Below, one piece after another: positions 35,904-43,990 of a stretch of 64,000 nt of DNA. Under the pieces are notes generated by a model that saw nothing but the letters and a program-made list of their open reading frames with translations, did no database searches and was not told the DNA's origin. This DNA comes from UBA2589 sp965223235 (GTDB lineage: Bacteria; Gemmatimonadota; Gemmatimonadetes; Longimicrobiales; Gaopeijiaceae), in the NCBI GenBank assembly GCA_965223235.1, contig CBDCVV010000019.1:372001-436000 (forward strand), written 5' to 3'. The position numbers and the translations under genes are program-made. Positions within the stretch are counted from its first letter, which is position 1, and each line of letters begins with the position of its first letter.

Positions 35904-36943
35904 GCGACCTCCCGCGACGAAGGCTCAACCGGTTCCACGCGGATCCACTGCGCTTGCTCGCGTCGAAGCGCTATGAGGGCTCCCCGAACCTCATACGCCA
36001 CGGGGTCACCAGCGGCACTTTGGAATGCAGCCCTGATGACTGTACCCCGGACCACTCCGAGGTCGAGTAGTCGGCGTCGCTGTGACCCCTGGCACGCGGG
36101 CGACAGTCCGACGACACGGGCACTGCTGCCCGCGGCTATGCCCTCCAGCGTCTCAACCGGATCGTCGGCGCTCGCCCCCTCGGGCAGGCGTCGCACGGTC
36201 ACGTTGCGGGCCACCACGTTGTCCAACGCGCGATCACGGCCGCCCGAGCGGATCGAGACGGTAGGACCGTCACGCTCCACGACTTCGACTCGCACCCCCA
36301 AGTCGACGCCGTCGGCTAGAAGGGCGTCGTAGATCACCCGAGGTTCGTCCTCGAGGTGGATGACTTCGTAGACGCCTCCGACAACGGCTCCTGCGAGAGA
36401 CAGTCGATCGACATCAGGCAGTTCTCCCCGCGCGGTCGGGATCGGGTCGCCGTGCGGATCCCACGCAGGGTGGCCGAGACTGGCTGCGAGTCGCTCCACC
36501 TCCTCGCTCGATAGCGAGTGCTCCATCCGCTCCGCTTCGTCGTGCCATTCCCCCGGCGGGACGCCGGTTCGGTCGGCCAAGTATCGCTCCCACAGCCGAT
36601 GAGTGCGCACGAGCCTAAGAGCAGAAACTCGTCCTACGTCGGTGAGCTCAGGACCCGCTGCTTCGTTTCGTACGAGGCCCGCTTCGGCGAGTGAGGAGAG
36701 CAGATCAGCCGCACGTCCGGTCGACACCTCGAGCTGACCGGCGACGCTCTCGATGGAGATCTCGCGCCCGATACTCTCGCGCGTAAAGACGTGTTTGAGC
36801 GCGTCCTCGAGCAGCACTCGGTCCGTCAATTCCCACATGCGCCGCAGTCGTGCCAACACCCCGTACTTCGGCCATCCGAGCATAGCAAGAAAGCCCACAA
36901 CGACAGCAAAAGCCGCAAGAGCCGCTCGTGGATCGACCATCAT
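35900..36943 (-). CDS. Membrane-anchored DtxR/MntR-type metalloregulator fused to two FeoA domains
   Basis: 347 residues from the ATG at 36943 (tandem ATG; GGAAG just upstream). Eighty further in-frame upstream residues would run across the operator and the divergent gene and are rejected. A single hydrophobic helix is at about 6-23, with a basic stretch after it. A DtxR winged helix follows (about 35-105; SIESVAGQLEVSTGRAADLLSSL), then the metal-binding/dimerisation region (RTHRLWERYLADRTGVPPGEWHDEAERMEH, with ligand-type Glu, His and Asp). Two FeoA/SH3-like domains end the protein (about 185-255 and 275-340). An attached membrane helix is unusual for DtxR proteins; it may be a relic of permease-DtxR fusions known elsewhere. 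Confidence 0.85.
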   Translation of the reverse strand: MMVDPRAALAAFAVVVGFLAMLGWPKYGVLARLRRMWELTDRVLLEDALKHVFTRESIGREISIESVAGQLEVSTGRAADLLSSLAEAGLVRNEAAGPELTDVGRVSALRLVRTHRLWERYLADRTGVPPGEWHDEAERMEHSLSSEEVERLAASLGHPAWDPHGDPIPTARGELPDVDRLSLAGAVVGGVYEVIHLEDEPRVIYDALLADGVDLGVRVEVVERDGPTVSIRSGGRDRALDNVVARNVTVRRLPEGASADDPVETLEGIAAGSSARVVGLSPACQGSQRRRLLDLGVVRGTVIRAAFQSAAGDPVAYEVRGALIALRREQAQWIRVEPVEPSSREVA

Positions 36944-36995
36944 CTTCGCTTCCGCACTGACGGGGAGAGTTCGAGCAATCTGAGCGCTCGAGTAG

Positions 36996-37015
36996 TTTTT
37001 AGGCTTGCCTAAAAA
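36996..37015. promoter_or_regulatory. DtxR/MntR-type operator between the feo operon and the multicopper oxidase gene
   Basis: TTTTTAGGC and GCCTAAAAA are perfect 9-bp inverted arms around tt. The core TTAGGC..GCCTAA matches the recognition style of DtxR/IdeR/MntR regulators. It lies 52 bp before the regulator start on one strand and 40 bp before the multicopper oxidase start on the other, so one site could control both transcripts. Confidence 0.75.
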
Positions 37016-37055
37016 TGGAGCTTGTTCTTTGTGCGTCAAGAGACGAAGCTCTTTT

Positions 37056-39344
37056 ATGGGCCGCACATTCGTACTCCTTCTTCCGCTCCTCGCCATACTT
37101 TCGCCGAGGCTCGGCCCAGCGCTGAGTGCCCAAATCGCCGAGGTCTCAGAGCTCTGCTCCGATCGACCGCCCGCGACGGGCATATCACCCTTCGACGCTG
37201 ACGCGCTCAGCTCAGGGCGACGCGAAGCCGGTCGAGATCGATCTGCGAGCGACCTCTACTGTATCGACCTCTTTTCGACCACCCGCGGAGGCGACGCGGT
37301 CGGCGTCGTCGAACTCCGCCGGCCGTGGTCCCCGTTCGGCGTCACCGTGACGGCCGAAGGAAGGCACAGGCATGAGCTAAAGGCATGGCTCTCACGCCTT
37401 CCGGACCCGAGCCAACTCGGGCCCTACACCACATTCGTCGCTTGGGCCACACCGCTAAGCCTCGACCCCGTGGTGAAGCTCGGCGAGGTCCACAACGGTG
37501 AGAACGAGCTGGGTGAGGTCTCCTTCAACAAGTACCTCCTCTGGATCACGGCCGAACGATCGGCCGACGTCGCCGAACGCTCAGGCCCCCTGATCATTCG
37601 GGGTCGGTCACCGTCGAGCCGGATGGAGGCCCACGACCTTCTCGCACTAGCCCCATCCGCCGAATCGGGAGGGGGCGCCCAAATGTCCGCCGGGCACGAA
37701 GGGATGCACGCGGACTCGGCGTCCGACGCCTGGTCGATGCCTCCGATGTACGAGGGCATCCCCATGCTGCCGGGCGTGATGGAGAGTCGCCCGAGCGTCC
37801 GTCCCTTCCGACCGACTACCCCCCTTTCTGATCTCCCAGCAGCCAGACAGAGAGAGACGGTCCACCTTCCCGACGGCGGTACCCTCGACCTGACCGCCGG
37901 CTTCGTTCGGAAGCGAGTCGGCGACCGCGATATCGCCATGCTCGCATTCAACGAGCAGATCCCTGGGCCACTCATCGAGGTCGGAGAAGCCTCTACGATC
38001 TTCGTGAACTTCCGGAACGACACCCCGCTGCCGACCGCCGTCCATTGGCACGGGCTTCGGTTGGACAACCGCTATGACGGAGTACCCGGCGTCACACAAG
38101 ATCCGGTCGCACCCGGAGAAGACTTCCGATATCAGCTCTTCTTCCCCGATCCCGGGATCTACTGGTACCACCCCCACCACCGAGAGGACGTCACGCAGGA
38201 GCTTGGGTTAGCCGGCAACATGCTCGTAGAGCCGCTCGAACCCGGGTATTGGAATCCAGTGGATCATGAAGAAGTCGTCATGCTCGACGATCTCTTATTG
38301 GGACCTGCCGACGTCGTACCGTTTGGCGACGAATCGTCGAACTACATGCTGATGGGACGCTTCGGGAATGTCTTCTTGACCAACGGCGAGCCGGAGTACG
38401 GATTGGACGTCTCGGCCGGCGACGTCGTTCGGTTTCACTTCACGAACGTCTCGAACACGCGCACGTTCAACGTTTCGTTTCGCCCGAGCGATGGCCCGGA
38501 GAGCCCGCCGCTACCCCTGAAGGTCGTCGCGTCCGACGTGAGTCGCTTCGAGAGAGAAGCGTTCGTCGAGAGCGTCGTTCTCGCTCCGGCGGAGCGGTAT
38601 GTGGTGGAGGTGCGATTCCCGGAAGGGGGCGCGTACGAGCTGACCAACCAGGTCCAGGGGATCAACCACCGACAGGGCCTCTTCCTCGAGGAGCGGGCGA
38701 TCTTGGGACGGATTGCGGCCTCGAACCAGGTGGAGGGCGTCCCGACACAGACGTCTTCGGGAAACGTGCACGCTCACGCCTTCGATACGCTCCGCCAACA
38801 CGACGCAGTCGTGGCCGATGTCGACCGATACCGCAGGCACTTCGACCGCCCGCCGGACCGAGAGATCGTTCTGACACTCGAAGCACAGGATCTGCCCATG
38901 GCCATCGAGCAGTCGATGAACTTGGACTGGATCTACTTCAATCCGGTCGAATGGACCGGCACGATGCCGGTGATGAACTGGGCAACCTCGGGGAACGAGA
39001 TCTCGTGGGAGATCCAAGAGCCGAGTAGCGGAGCCGTGAACGACGACATCGCGTGGAGCTTCACGGTCGGCGACGTGGTCAAGATCCGTGTCGTGAACGA
39101 TCGCGCTGCCTTCCATGCCATGCAGCACCCGCTGCATATCCACGGGCAGCGCTTCTTGGTGCTGGAGCAGAACGGGATCGTGAACGAGAACATGGTGTGG
39201 AAAGACACCGTCTTGTTGCCGGCAGGCTCTACAACGGACATCCTCCTCGAACTGTCAAACCCAGGACGATGGATGGTTCACTGCCATATAGCCGAGCACC
39301 TGGAGTCTGGGATGAAGTTCGTCTTCGAAGTCGAGAGAAACTGA
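37056..39344 (+). CDS. Secreted multicopper oxidase
   Basis: 762 residues from the ATG at 37056, directly before a signal peptide (FVLLLPLLAILSPRLGPALSAQ); the in-frame TTG at 37005 lies within the operator and is rejected. All four copper motifs are present: HWH (H330, H332), HPHH (H372-H375), HPLHIH (H691, H694, H696) and HCHIAEHLESGM (H742, C743, H744, H748, with Met753 as axial type 1 ligand). The first 250 residues are an extra domain not found in plain laccases. Divergence from the feo operon across a shared DtxR-type site suggests ferroxidase or manganese oxidase activity, but laccase activity is equally compatible. Confidence 0.9.
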   Translation: MGRTFVLLLPLLAILSPRLGPALSAQIAEVSELCSDRPPATGISPFDADALSSGRREAGRDRSASDLYCIDLFSTTRGGDAVGVVELRRPWSPFGVTVTAEGRHRHELKAWLSRLPDPSQLGPYTTFVAWATPLSLDPVVKLGEVHNGENELGEVSFNKYLLWITAERSADVAERSGPLIIRGRSPSSRMEAHDLLALAPSAESGGGAQMSAGHEGMHADSASDAWSMPPMYEGIPMLPGVMESRPSVRPFRPTTPLSDLPAARQRETVHLPDGGTLDLTAGFVRKRVGDRDIAMLAFNEQIPGPLIEVGEASTIFVNFRNDTPLPTAVHWHGLRLDNRYDGVPGVTQDPVAPGEDFRYQLFFPDPGIYWYHPHHREDVTQELGLAGNMLVEPLEPGYWNPVDHEEVVMLDDLLLGPADVVPFGDESSNYMLMGRFGNVFLTNGEPEYGLDVSAGDVVRFHFTNVSNTRTFNVSFRPSDGPESPPLPLKVVASDVSRFEREAFVESVVLAPAERYVVEVRFPEGGAYELTNQVQGINHRQGLFLEERAILGRIAASNQVEGVPTQTSSGNVHAHAFDTLRQHDAVVADVDRYRRHFDRPPDREIVLTLEAQDLPMAIEQSMNLDWIYFNPVEWTGTMPVMNWATSGNEISWEIQEPSSGAVNDDIAWSFTVGDVVKIRVVNDRAAFHAMQHPLHIHGQRFLVLEQNGIVNENMVWKDTVLLPAGSTTDILLELSNPGRWMVHCHIAEHLESGMKFVFEVERN

Positions 39345-40750
39345 TGTTGCACAGATCGATGTCCGCCGCCCTCACCGTACTCCTCACCGCAGCCGCCCCC
39401 GCTGTGGCCCAAGACTTCAGCGACTTCGTTGCGGTCCCTTCCGGCACGATCGCGCTCACGCACGCCAAGGTCATCGACGGGACGGGAGCTCCTGCGATGC
39501 ATGACCAAACGATCGTGATCGAAGGCGACAGGATCACAGCCGTGGGACCGAGCAGCTCGACGGAGATTCCGGCTGGAGCGAACGTCCTGGACCTCACGGG
39601 CCAGACCGTCATCCCCGGGTTGGTGGGGCTGCACAACCACAGCTACTACACGGGTGGAAACGGACGGGCCGCCCAACTCTCCTTCTCGGGGTCTCGGCTC
39701 TATCTGGCTTCAGGGGTGACGACCATCCGGACCACGGGCGCACAGCAGCCGTACGCAGAGCTCAACCTCCAGCGAGAGATCGAAGCAGGCCGCGTGATCG
39801 GTCCGACAATGTTCGCTACCGGACCCTACCTCACCGGTGAGCAGGGGGCTGCACAGACCATGACGCGGCTGGAAGGGCCTGAGCAGGCGCGTCGCGTGGT
39901 CCGCTACTGGGCTGAGGAAGGCGTAAGCTGGTTCAAGGCCTACACGTGGATCTCGCGCGCGGAACTCGGCGCCGCGATCGACGAAGCGCACAAGCATGGT
40001 GTAAAGGTTACGGCTCACCTGTGTTCTGTCGGATACCGTGAGGCCGTCGCGCTCGGTATCGACAACCTCGAGCACGGCCTCTTCGCGAACAGTGAGTACG
40101 CCTCCAACAAAGTTCCTGACGAGTGTCCCTCGGGCTTCCGCAATGGCTTCCCCGACCTCGACGTGAACAGTCCCGAGGTCCAGGCAACCTTCCGGGATAT
40201 GATCGAGAACGATGTCCCGATGACGTCGACGCTGGTCGTGTACGAGATCTCCGTATCAGGACGTCCGCCGATTGACGAACGCGTCTTCGACGTGCTGGCC
40301 CCGGAGATCGCGGAAGAGGTACGACGTATCTCCGTTGCTCGACGCGCCGGCCAAGGCGCGATCCCCCCGGAGCAGTACGCGAAGGCACTCGAGTACGAAC
40401 GAGCCTTCGTAGACGCAGGTGGCCTCCTGGCGGCAGGGGTCGACCCCACCGGCTACGGGGCCGCACCTCCCGGCTTCGGAGACCAGCGCAACTATGAGCT
40501 CCTCCTCGAAGCCGGCTTTTCGGCACCTGAGGTGGTGCAGATCATGAGCCTGAACGGAGCCAAGGTGCTGGAGATCGACGGCGACGTCGGCAGCGTCGAG
40601 GCGGGTAAGGTCGCCGATCTGGTGGTCATCGACGCCGACCTCGAGTCAGTCGGGAATCTTCACGACACGAGCATCGTGTTTCGGCATGGCACGGGCTGGG
40701 ATTCGTCTGCCCTCATCGAGTCCATCCGCGGCATCGTCGGCGTCCGCTAG
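39344..40750 (+). CDS. Secreted amidohydrolase-family metalloenzyme
   Basis: 468 residues. The ATG at 39344 shares one base with the oxidase stop (TGATG); the longer upstream frame is a shadow. A signal peptide ends near AVAQ. The TIM-barrel amidohydrolase motifs are present: HNH after VIPGLVGL (metal ligands), WFKAYTW with the candidate carbamylated Lys, VTAHLCS, NLEHG, and AAGVDPTG near the end with the catalytic Asp. The sequence is closest in style to imidazolonepropionase/prolidase-type amidohydrolases. The substrate cannot be inferred. It is translationally coupled to the multicopper oxidase. Confidence 0.85.
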   Translation: MLHRSMSAALTVLLTAAAPAVAQDFSDFVAVPSGTIALTHAKVIDGTGAPAMHDQTIVIEGDRITAVGPSSSTEIPAGANVLDLTGQTVIPGLVGLHNHSYYTGGNGRAAQLSFSGSRLYLASGVTTIRTTGAQQPYAELNLQREIEAGRVIGPTMFATGPYLTGEQGAAQTMTRLEGPEQARRVVRYWAEEGVSWFKAYTWISRAELGAAIDEAHKHGVKVTAHLCSVGYREAVALGIDNLEHGLFANSEYASNKVPDECPSGFRNGFPDLDVNSPEVQATFRDMIENDVPMTSTLVVYEISVSGRPPIDERVFDVLAPEIAEEVRRISVARRAGQGAIPPEQYAKALEYERAFVDAGGLLAAGVDPTGYGAAPPGFGDQRNYELLLEAGFSAPEVVQIMSLNGAKVLEIDGDVGSVEAGKVADLVVIDADLESVGNLHDTSIVFRHGTGWDSSALIESIRGIVGVR

Positions 40751-40797
40751 AGTCGCCTGCTACCTCTCCTCGTAGCTCGTAGGGTTTCACCCGCCTG

Positions 40798-41436
40798 ATG
40801 GCTTGGCTGTTCGCAGCAGCGGCAGCGCCCCTCGTGGGGCCGGTGCTGTATCGACTCTTACACGACCATCCGACTGCCGTACGGTTCGTCGACGGCTTCG
40901 TATACCTCGCGGTACCCATCCTCGTCGCCTGGCAGGTCGTCCCGCACGCGTGGGAGAGTCGGAGCGCCGCGATTCTGTTGGCCGTCGCACTCGGCTTTCT
41001 CATACCGACGCTCGTGGAAAGAGCCTCACACGCTCTGGAGCACCATACCGACAACCTGGCGATGGTCGTGGGGCTGAGCGGCCTCATCCTCCACGCGGCG
41101 CTCGAGGGGGCGGCGGTACTGCCTAGCGAGGCTGTGGATCCACGCCTCGGGGCTGCGATCATCTTACACCGAGTTCCGGTTGGACTCGTCATCTGGTGGC
41201 TCATTCGACCCCGCTTCGGCCCTGCCCTGGCCGGGATAGGGGTCGCCTCCTTGGTCGTGGCAACCCTCGCGGGAGCAGGCGCGAGTGCCGAGCTTCTAGC
41301 AGGCATGCACGGTGACCGACTCGAACTGTATCAAGCCTTCGTAAGTGGTTCACTCGTTCACGTTGTCTTTCACCAAGGTCGACACGACCACGACCACGAC
41401 CGGTCCTCCGACCCATTGCAGGAGTCACCTCCATGA
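40798..41436 (+). CDS. ZIP-like integral membrane protein with His-rich tail
   Basis: 212 residues and about six membrane helices. Two helices resemble the metal-binding helices of ZIP transporters: HAALEGAA (compare HSxxDG) and ILHRVPVGLVIW (compare HNxPEG), although the second lacks the usual Glu. The C-terminal tail is HQGRHDHDHDR. It is shorter than most ZIPs, which have eight helices. The next gene starts inside its stop (ATGA). The location after the multicopper oxidase and amidohydrolase supports a metal-related role; transport activity is uncertain because of the altered motif. Confidence 0.55.
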   Translation: MAWLFAAAAAPLVGPVLYRLLHDHPTAVRFVDGFVYLAVPILVAWQVVPHAWESRSAAILLAVALGFLIPTLVERASHALEHHTDNLAMVVGLSGLILHAALEGAAVLPSEAVDPRLGAAIILHRVPVGLVIWWLIRPRFGPALAGIGVASLVVATLAGAGASAELLAGMHGDRLELYQAFVSGSLVHVVFHQGRHDHDHDRSSDPLQESPP

Positions 41437-41990
41437 CCACCTCGGCCCAAGCCCGACGCCTGACCCTCGCGCTCGTCGCCCTCGCGATCGGTCCGGTGCA
41501 CATCGACGCCCAGCTCCCCAGACAGACCGGACCGGTGGTACACTCGGGGGGCGCTGTCTTCAGCGTAATGCCAGACTTCGTCACACCGGTCGATCAGGAG
41601 TACAAGGTCGCGTTCGAGCTAGCCCAACCCGCCGCGAGCCCGGACCAGCTGAACCCTGCGATCAATACCGTCGCCCGCTTCCTGAACATGCACGCGCAGG
41701 CAGGTGTGCCGATGGAGCGCCTCAGCGGAGCCATCGTGGCCCACGGAGGGTCCTCGTTCGAGCTGCTCGATGACGAGGCGTACCGCGCGAAGTTCGGCGT
41801 CGACAATCCCAACGCCGACCTCATTCGAGAGCTCATTCAAGCCGGACAGCCTGTAATTCTCTGCGGCCAGAGCGCGGCTTCGAGAAACGTGCCCATCGAC
41901 GGGCTCATCCCCGGTGTGCAGGTGGCGCTCTCCGCAATGACAGCGTTCGTGACGCTTCAGAACGAGGGGTACTCGGTCAACCCGTGGTGA
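41433..41990 (+). CDS. Exported DsrE/DsrF-like protein
   Basis: 185 residues. A signal peptide ends near HIDAQ. The mature part matches the DsrE/F-like fold: KVAFELAQPA opening strand, HAQAGVPMERLSGAIVAHGGS, and QPVILCGQSA containing the single conserved Cys, followed by PGVQVALSAMTAFVTLQNEGY. Related exported proteins are annotated as intracellular sulfur oxidation or YchN-like; the Cys suggests sulfur or persulfide chemistry. It ends the oxidase operon and overlaps a convergent gene by 14 bases. Confidence 0.75.
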   Translation: MTTSAQARRLTLALVALAIGPVHIDAQLPRQTGPVVHSGGAVFSVMPDFVTPVDQEYKVAFELAQPAASPDQLNPAINTVARFLNMHAQAGVPMERLSGAIVAHGGSSFELLDDEAYRAKFGVDNPNADLIRELIQAGQPVILCGQSAASRNVPIDGLIPGVQVALSAMTAFVTLQNEGYSVNPW

Positions 41991-42483
41991 CCGGGGACCG
42001 CATCGGACGTGGTTGAGCGCGGATTCTGCGCCCCCGTCCCCTCGTCTTACGCCCGTCGGTCGTCCATGGTGTGCCGCCGGCGAGAAGCTCATCGATCTCC
42101 TCGATTCTCGGCAGTGCCTCTGGGAGCCCGACCAATAGCCCACCGGCCGGCTTCACGAGCTCGTACAGTGCCCTAGCCTTCCACAGGCTATCAAAGCCGT
42201 CCTCTTCACGGATCGTAGCCTCCAATCCGTCCAAGTAGAGGACCTCGGCCATCAACCAACACCGTGCTGGGTCAACGTCCCCCCCGGGCGTGACGAGCAT
42301 TCTGAGAGTGCCCAGGTCGAGCTCTCGCAGCACATGGATGTCGAAGCCGGCTTGCCCTGCGACCCGATCCAGATCGGCGCGCGCACCCGATTCCGCCGCT
42401 CCACCGACGATCCGACGCCGGAGCTCAGCCAGAGCAGCCCCAAGCTGCTCGATAATCCTGAGGATGTAGTCGCGCTGCTGCAC
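41977..42483 (-). CDS. Uncharacterised cytosolic protein (DUF6483-like)
   Basis: 168 residues, GTG start with GGAG eight bases upstream. The opening RDYILRIIEQLGAALAELRRRI and the helical body resemble the DUF6483 family, small helical proteins of unknown function; this match is from memory and is weak. The C-terminal 30 residues are Arg-rich. No membrane segment. It is alone on its strand here. The 240 bp between its start and the next gene holds no other recognisable feature. Confidence 0.6.
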   Translation of the reverse strand: MQQRDYILRIIEQLGAALAELRRRIVGGAAESGARADLDRVAGQAGFDIHVLRELDLGTLRMLVTPGGDVDPARCWLMAEVLYLDGLEATIREEDGFDSLWKARALYELVKPAGGLLVGLPEALPRIEEIDELLAGGTPWTTDGRKTRGRGRRIRAQPRPMRSPVTTG

Positions 42484-42724
42484 TCGGCCTCCGCTCTCTC
42501 AGCTGTTGGATACCCTCTGATGACCGCCCCACCCGACCAGCGACGAGCATTCTGATACAGCCTCCGTGGCCCGTTGTTGCACCCGGTGGCCGTTCAGACG
42601 CCCGAGAACGAGTAGAGGGGGGGTGACCGAGCCGGAGCAGCGTCACGACGCGACCCTGGTTGCGCATCGCTCCCCCACCCCGGATTCTGGTTCACCTAGT
42701 GCCGCCAACGACCGGAGACGAACC

Positions 42725-43939
42725 ATGGGACCGAATTCCGTTTCACGAAGAACCTTCTTCGGAGGTGCGAGCGCGGCGGCGGCCCTAGGAGCACTCGGGG
42801 CAACGCCAGATGTGCTGCGCGCGAAGGAACGCCGAGCTGCAGAACGCGGTATTCGCCGCCTCCCTGGCGGCGCACCGATGTACCGCGTGCCCCAGTCGCA
42901 AGTCGACGAGTACGACGCGCTCGCACACCTCTCGTCGAATGAGAACCCGTTCGGGCCGTCTGAAAAAGCGCTCGAAGCAATGACGTACGCGTTCAAGTAC
43001 TCGATGCGGTACGGGTATCCGGACAACAATGTCCAGCAGCGAATCGCGGACGCGCACTACGTCTCTCGTGACCACGTTCTCATGGGGGCCGGGTCCGGCG
43101 AGATCCTCGACGTAGTCGGCCTGACCTACTTGGCAGCGGACAAGAAGGTCGTCGGCGTCGAGCCGTCGTACGGATCGGTCTACTCCCACGCCACGGGGAT
43201 CGACGCCGACACGATTCTGCTGCCGTTGGAGGCAGACTATCGCCAGAACATTCAGCGCATGGTCGACGCGACCAACCGGAATGCCCGTGATGTGGGCTTT
43301 GTCTACCTCTGCAACCCGAACAACCCCACCGGGGTGACGGTCACCGCAGAGGAGATCGAATACCTCTTGGACAACATTCCCGAGGACATCCCGGTTCTCA
43401 TTGACGAAGCGTACCATCACTTCGTGGAGGACTCCGCGTACGAGGAGTCGTTGAAGTACGTGCGGGAGGGGCGCCGCGTGATTATCGCCCGGACCTTCTC
43501 GAAGATCTACGGTATGGCCGCCATGCGGATCGGCTTCGCAATCGCGCCGCCCGACATGATTCAGGCGATGCGACCTTACAGCACAGGGAGCGTTAATGCG
43601 TTAGCCCGGTGGGGCGCCGTGGCGTCGATGGAAGACCAACCGGCTGCCGACCGGATGCTCGCGCACAATCGGCGGTGGAGGGAACAGACCATCGCCGATG
43701 TCGAGGGTCTCGGCTACGAATGCATTCCGTCCGAAACGAATTTCTTCATGGTCCATCTCAGGACGCCCGTCGCTCCTATCCGCCAAGCGTTCCGCCGCCG
43801 TGGAGTGGCGGTGGGTAGGGATTTCCCACCCATGTTGGACCACCTACGCGTGTCGATCGGGACCGAAGACGAGATGGGCCGCTTCATGAACGCGTTCGAG
43901 GACATCATGAAGAACGTCAACGCCGGCACCGGACTCTGA
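42725..43939 (+). CDS. Tat-exported class I/II aminotransferase (HisC-like)
   Basis: 404 residues. The ATG at 42725 has GGAG upstream and begins a Tat signal (SRRTFFGG, then an Ala-rich core). The mature part is a fold type I PLP enzyme of the histidinol-phosphate aminotransferase family: SSNENPFGPS, NPNNPTG, DEAYHHF and the Schiff-base Lys260 in ARTFSKIYGMAAMRIG. Upstream in-frame codons back to 42566 lack a ribosome site. PLP enzymes of this family are normally cytosolic; a Tat signal would export the protein folded with its cofactor. It lies before a second Tat-signal gene. Confidence 0.87.
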   Translation: MGPNSVSRRTFFGGASAAAALGALGATPDVLRAKERRAAERGIRRLPGGAPMYRVPQSQVDEYDALAHLSSNENPFGPSEKALEAMTYAFKYSMRYGYPDNNVQQRIADAHYVSRDHVLMGAGSGEILDVVGLTYLAADKKVVGVEPSYGSVYSHATGIDADTILLPLEADYRQNIQRMVDATNRNARDVGFVYLCNPNNPTGVTVTAEEIEYLLDNIPEDIPVLIDEAYHHFVEDSAYEESLKYVREGRRVIIARTFSKIYGMAAMRIGFAIAPPDMIQAMRPYSTGSVNALARWGAVASMEDQPAADRMLAHNRRWREQTIADVEGLGYECIPSETNFFMVHLRTPVAPIRQAFRRRGVAVGRDFPPMLDHLRVSIGTEDEMGRFMNAFEDIMKNVNAGTGL

Positions 43940-43990
43940 CCTAGTACCTCATTCCGTCGATCTCTCGACCCAAACGCCTCAGCCATTTTT

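Noticed and set aside
37005..37055. Upstream TTG start for the multicopper oxidase
   Set aside because: It falls inside the DtxR-type palindrome and would place a charged stretch before the signal peptide.
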